Shown: positions 62,152 to 64,000 of the stretch, one piece after another | How the letters are laid out: each line of letters starts with the position of its first letter | How positions within the stretch are numbered: the stretch's first letter is position 1 | Assembly: GCA_030248215.1 (NCBI GenBank) | Contig: JASANG010000300.1 | Span: 173,501-237,500 of the forward strand | Source of the DNA: Enoplolaimus lenunculus | Lineage: Eukaryota; Nematoda; Enoplea; Enoplida; Thoracostomopsidae | Length of the DNA: 64,000 nucleotides | Direction: 5' to 3' | The notes under the pieces: model-generated | Told to the model about the DNA's origin: nothing | Database searches by the model: none | What the model saw: only the letters and a program-made list of their open reading frames with translations | Made by a program: the position numbers and the translations under genes

Positions 62152-62624
62152 AATGTTTCAAAGCATGGGTTCGAAAACCTAACCGCTTGGTACTTGTAAA
62201 TATTGAAAATTGTCCAAAAATTCAAATTTGGCAATGGAATGATCGTGCAAGTTTTACAAAACGTTGAAGTATGCGAATGTTTCAAAATCAAACGAATTTT
62301 TTAATAAACTTATAGAAATTGTCTCTGATCAAGTCGTCACACATTTTGATTGGTTACTACGTTAACATAGAAATGCCAGACATTGAGTATTTTTAGACCA
62401 ACTAATCAAAATTGTGTATGGCATCAAGATATTGTCAAATCACCATACGTGCAGCTTAACCAAAGACGATCACTATTGGCGTAAAATCCTATTAATCTTG
62501 GCACGTCCAACTCTAATCCAATCACCAAAATGTATTTACAAAATCTAGCAAATCGCCTAAGGGAAACACGTTCCCGATGGAAGACGTGTTGTAACGATAA
62601 CCGTTTTAATTCCTTTAAGTGTGT

Positions 62625-62896
62625 TTTCAACCCCTTCACACATTGAGGTGCCTGTAGGCAACTCATCGCAGTGTATATACGTTAAATAGTATATATCGCA
62701 CCGTGTTTAACAACTGCAACACGCATACATAGTACTAAATCACCACAAGACGTGAGAGCCCCCTCGGGCTCGAACGTCAAGCTCCTATAGCTGAGTGGTG
62801 ATGGTATACGCCTCCCACTCCAGTCACTGGAGTTCGAATCCCAGCATAAAAGTAAGTCTCAGCGGAATAGAAAATATTCATGTGAGAAAGGGTTAA
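62625..62896. mobile_element. Palindromic-ended element carrying a tRNA-like core, copy 2
   Basis: Nearly the same sequence as 1265-1535 (for example GTGTATATACGTTAAATA and AGCTCCTATAGCTGAGTGG). The tRNA-like core is at 62782-62847 with B box GAGTTCGAATCC. High similarity implies recent spread. Confidence 0.7.
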
Positions 62897-63333
62897 AAAT
62901 ACGCACTGTGAAAACTTGCGTACCTTTAAGCCAGAAAAATTAGCTAAAGCTGGAGAAATTTAATCAGTATCAAATTCGTGGTTGTGCTGTAAGTAATGGG
63001 CTAATTCTTGGTAGAAGCCCCAACTTACAGTTGATCATGTGCAAATATGAAAATCTAAAGCTGTCTCTGGCAATTGAACGTATACAAATAGTGGATAGTT
63101 TGTTATATTTGACATGAGTTATGCAACTTTATACTTCCTGTGTAGAAAAGAATGTACCCAACGCGCGTTCCGTTATTGGCTTATCATACTCATCTACGGT
63201 GGATGCTCTTTGCACCATTATTTACTATATCTAAACTGAAGTACAGTGGTGTAGCATCAGATGATGCAAAATCGAGGGGACACTTCGTTGAAACCCTTTG
63301 TTTCCTGCTAAATTATTGTATGCGGAATTTTCT

Positions 63334-63585
63334 AACACTGTAAAGCTCCACTGAGTTGATTAATCAGCTAAGAGAAAAAATTGGTCATTTCTGGCTATTT
63401 CTGAGTTAACAGTAAACATAAACTCACTCTGAGTTGATTTAATTCTGGCGTAGTTAATTAATTTACTCAGAATGAGTTCAATCAATTCACAATTCTGAGT
63501 TCTGAAAGACCTAATTCAGAGCTCCGACTTCTGATCGGATTCAACTCATTCTGAGTTAAAAATTAACTCACTGAAATTTACAGCA
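63334..63585. mobile_element. Tc1/mariner-like palindromic MITE, copy j
   Basis: ACACTGTAAAGCTCCACTGAG ends the left arm and CACTGAAATTTACAG the right; same body as the others. Confidence 0.7.
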
Positions 63586-63803
63586 ATATACTTAAAACCT
63601 AAAAAGTACCAGCTGTCAACAACTGTGGCGCCTTAATAATATTTGCTTTCCCTACAACAAGTAAACATTGTAATTTCTACTGTTATTTTTTTAAATGTAA
63701 AGATTAACTGAATTCAGCTTTTAATTGCTAATGAGCACTTGTGAGTTTAAGTTTAGAGAATTTTAAAATTAATTTTCGAGTTCTAAAATCCGATGCTTCT
63801 AAA

Positions 63804-63829
63804 TAATAATAATAATAATAATAATAATG
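63804..63829. repeat. (AAT)n microsatellite
   Basis: Short pure AATAATAATAATAATAAT run. Confidence 0.85.
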
Positions 63830-64000
63830 CTGGTTTGTTTCTCTGATATCAATTATAAAGTACAGCGTAGAAATGAATTATAATAACAAAGTTGATGAAA
63901 AGTATTAATTAAGAACAACCTAAAGCCAAACTTTTGATTATTGGCTTCAAATTGGAACGCAAAAATAACCCTGAGAAATAATAATAATACTGATAGTAGG

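Larger units (their letters stand above)
57341..64000. other. Repeat-rich region upstream of the polyglutamine gene
   Basis: No exon could be supported. It holds three hAT-like MITEs, three Tc1/mariner-like MITEs, two GTAGCCAG-family copies, a GTACCCGGCACG element and a tRNA-bearing element. The stretch 60880-62000 outside the listed copies shows nothing recognisable. The promoter of the polyglutamine gene should lie in this region but is not identifiable. Confidence 0.55.

Overview
The window is animal nuclear DNA: AT-rich, intron-rich and packed with short palindromic transposons. Four protein-coding genes can be supported from splice sites plus family resemblance. Repeats in TTAGGC orientation are very common. 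TTAGGC is the nematode telomere unit, so I infer a nematode. The long introns and heavy transposon load would suit a mermithid-like member of the Dorylaimia. That is an inference only: the TTAGGC here sits inside transposons, not at a chromosome end.

Layout. (1) 1-955, + strand: the last two exons of striatin, the WD40 scaffold of the STRIPAK phosphatase/kinase complex. (2) 956-5803: gene-free, holding a tRNA-bearing palindromic element, a TTA-flanked element and a 155-bp tandem duplication. (3) 5804-22183, - strand: a SETDB1-type H3K9 methyltransferase of 20 exons. Its five-exon triple-Tudor module is present twice, in frame, 472 codons each time, which predicts a protein with six Tudor domains. 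(4) 22184-29663: a divergent intergenic region with ATATAC microsatellites, a 9-bp minisatellite with 270-bp higher-order structure, and several transposons. (5) 29664-46132, + strand: a complete 14-exon lysosomal alpha-N-acetylglucosaminidase (NAGLU, GH89) of about 804 aa, with both catalytic glutamates, its introns swollen by MITEs. (6) 46133-48740: gene-free. (7) 48741-57340, - strand: two exons of a Q/S/T/N-rich protein of about 2544 aa, with a CAA-encoded polyglutamine tract, degenerate octapeptide repeats and an unrecognised conserved-looking block of about 160 aa. (8) 57341-64000: repeats only.

The strongest unusual signals are the doubled Tudor module in SETDB1; a hAT-like MITE family with 8-bp target duplications whose copies carry internal TTAGGC arrays; GC-AG introns in both NAGLU and SETDB1; and palindromic MITEs that carry tRNA-like sequence. 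The genes belong to unrelated pathways (STRIPAK signalling, heterochromatin, lysosomal heparan sulfate breakdown, probably nuclear regulation), so no operon or cluster logic is apparent.
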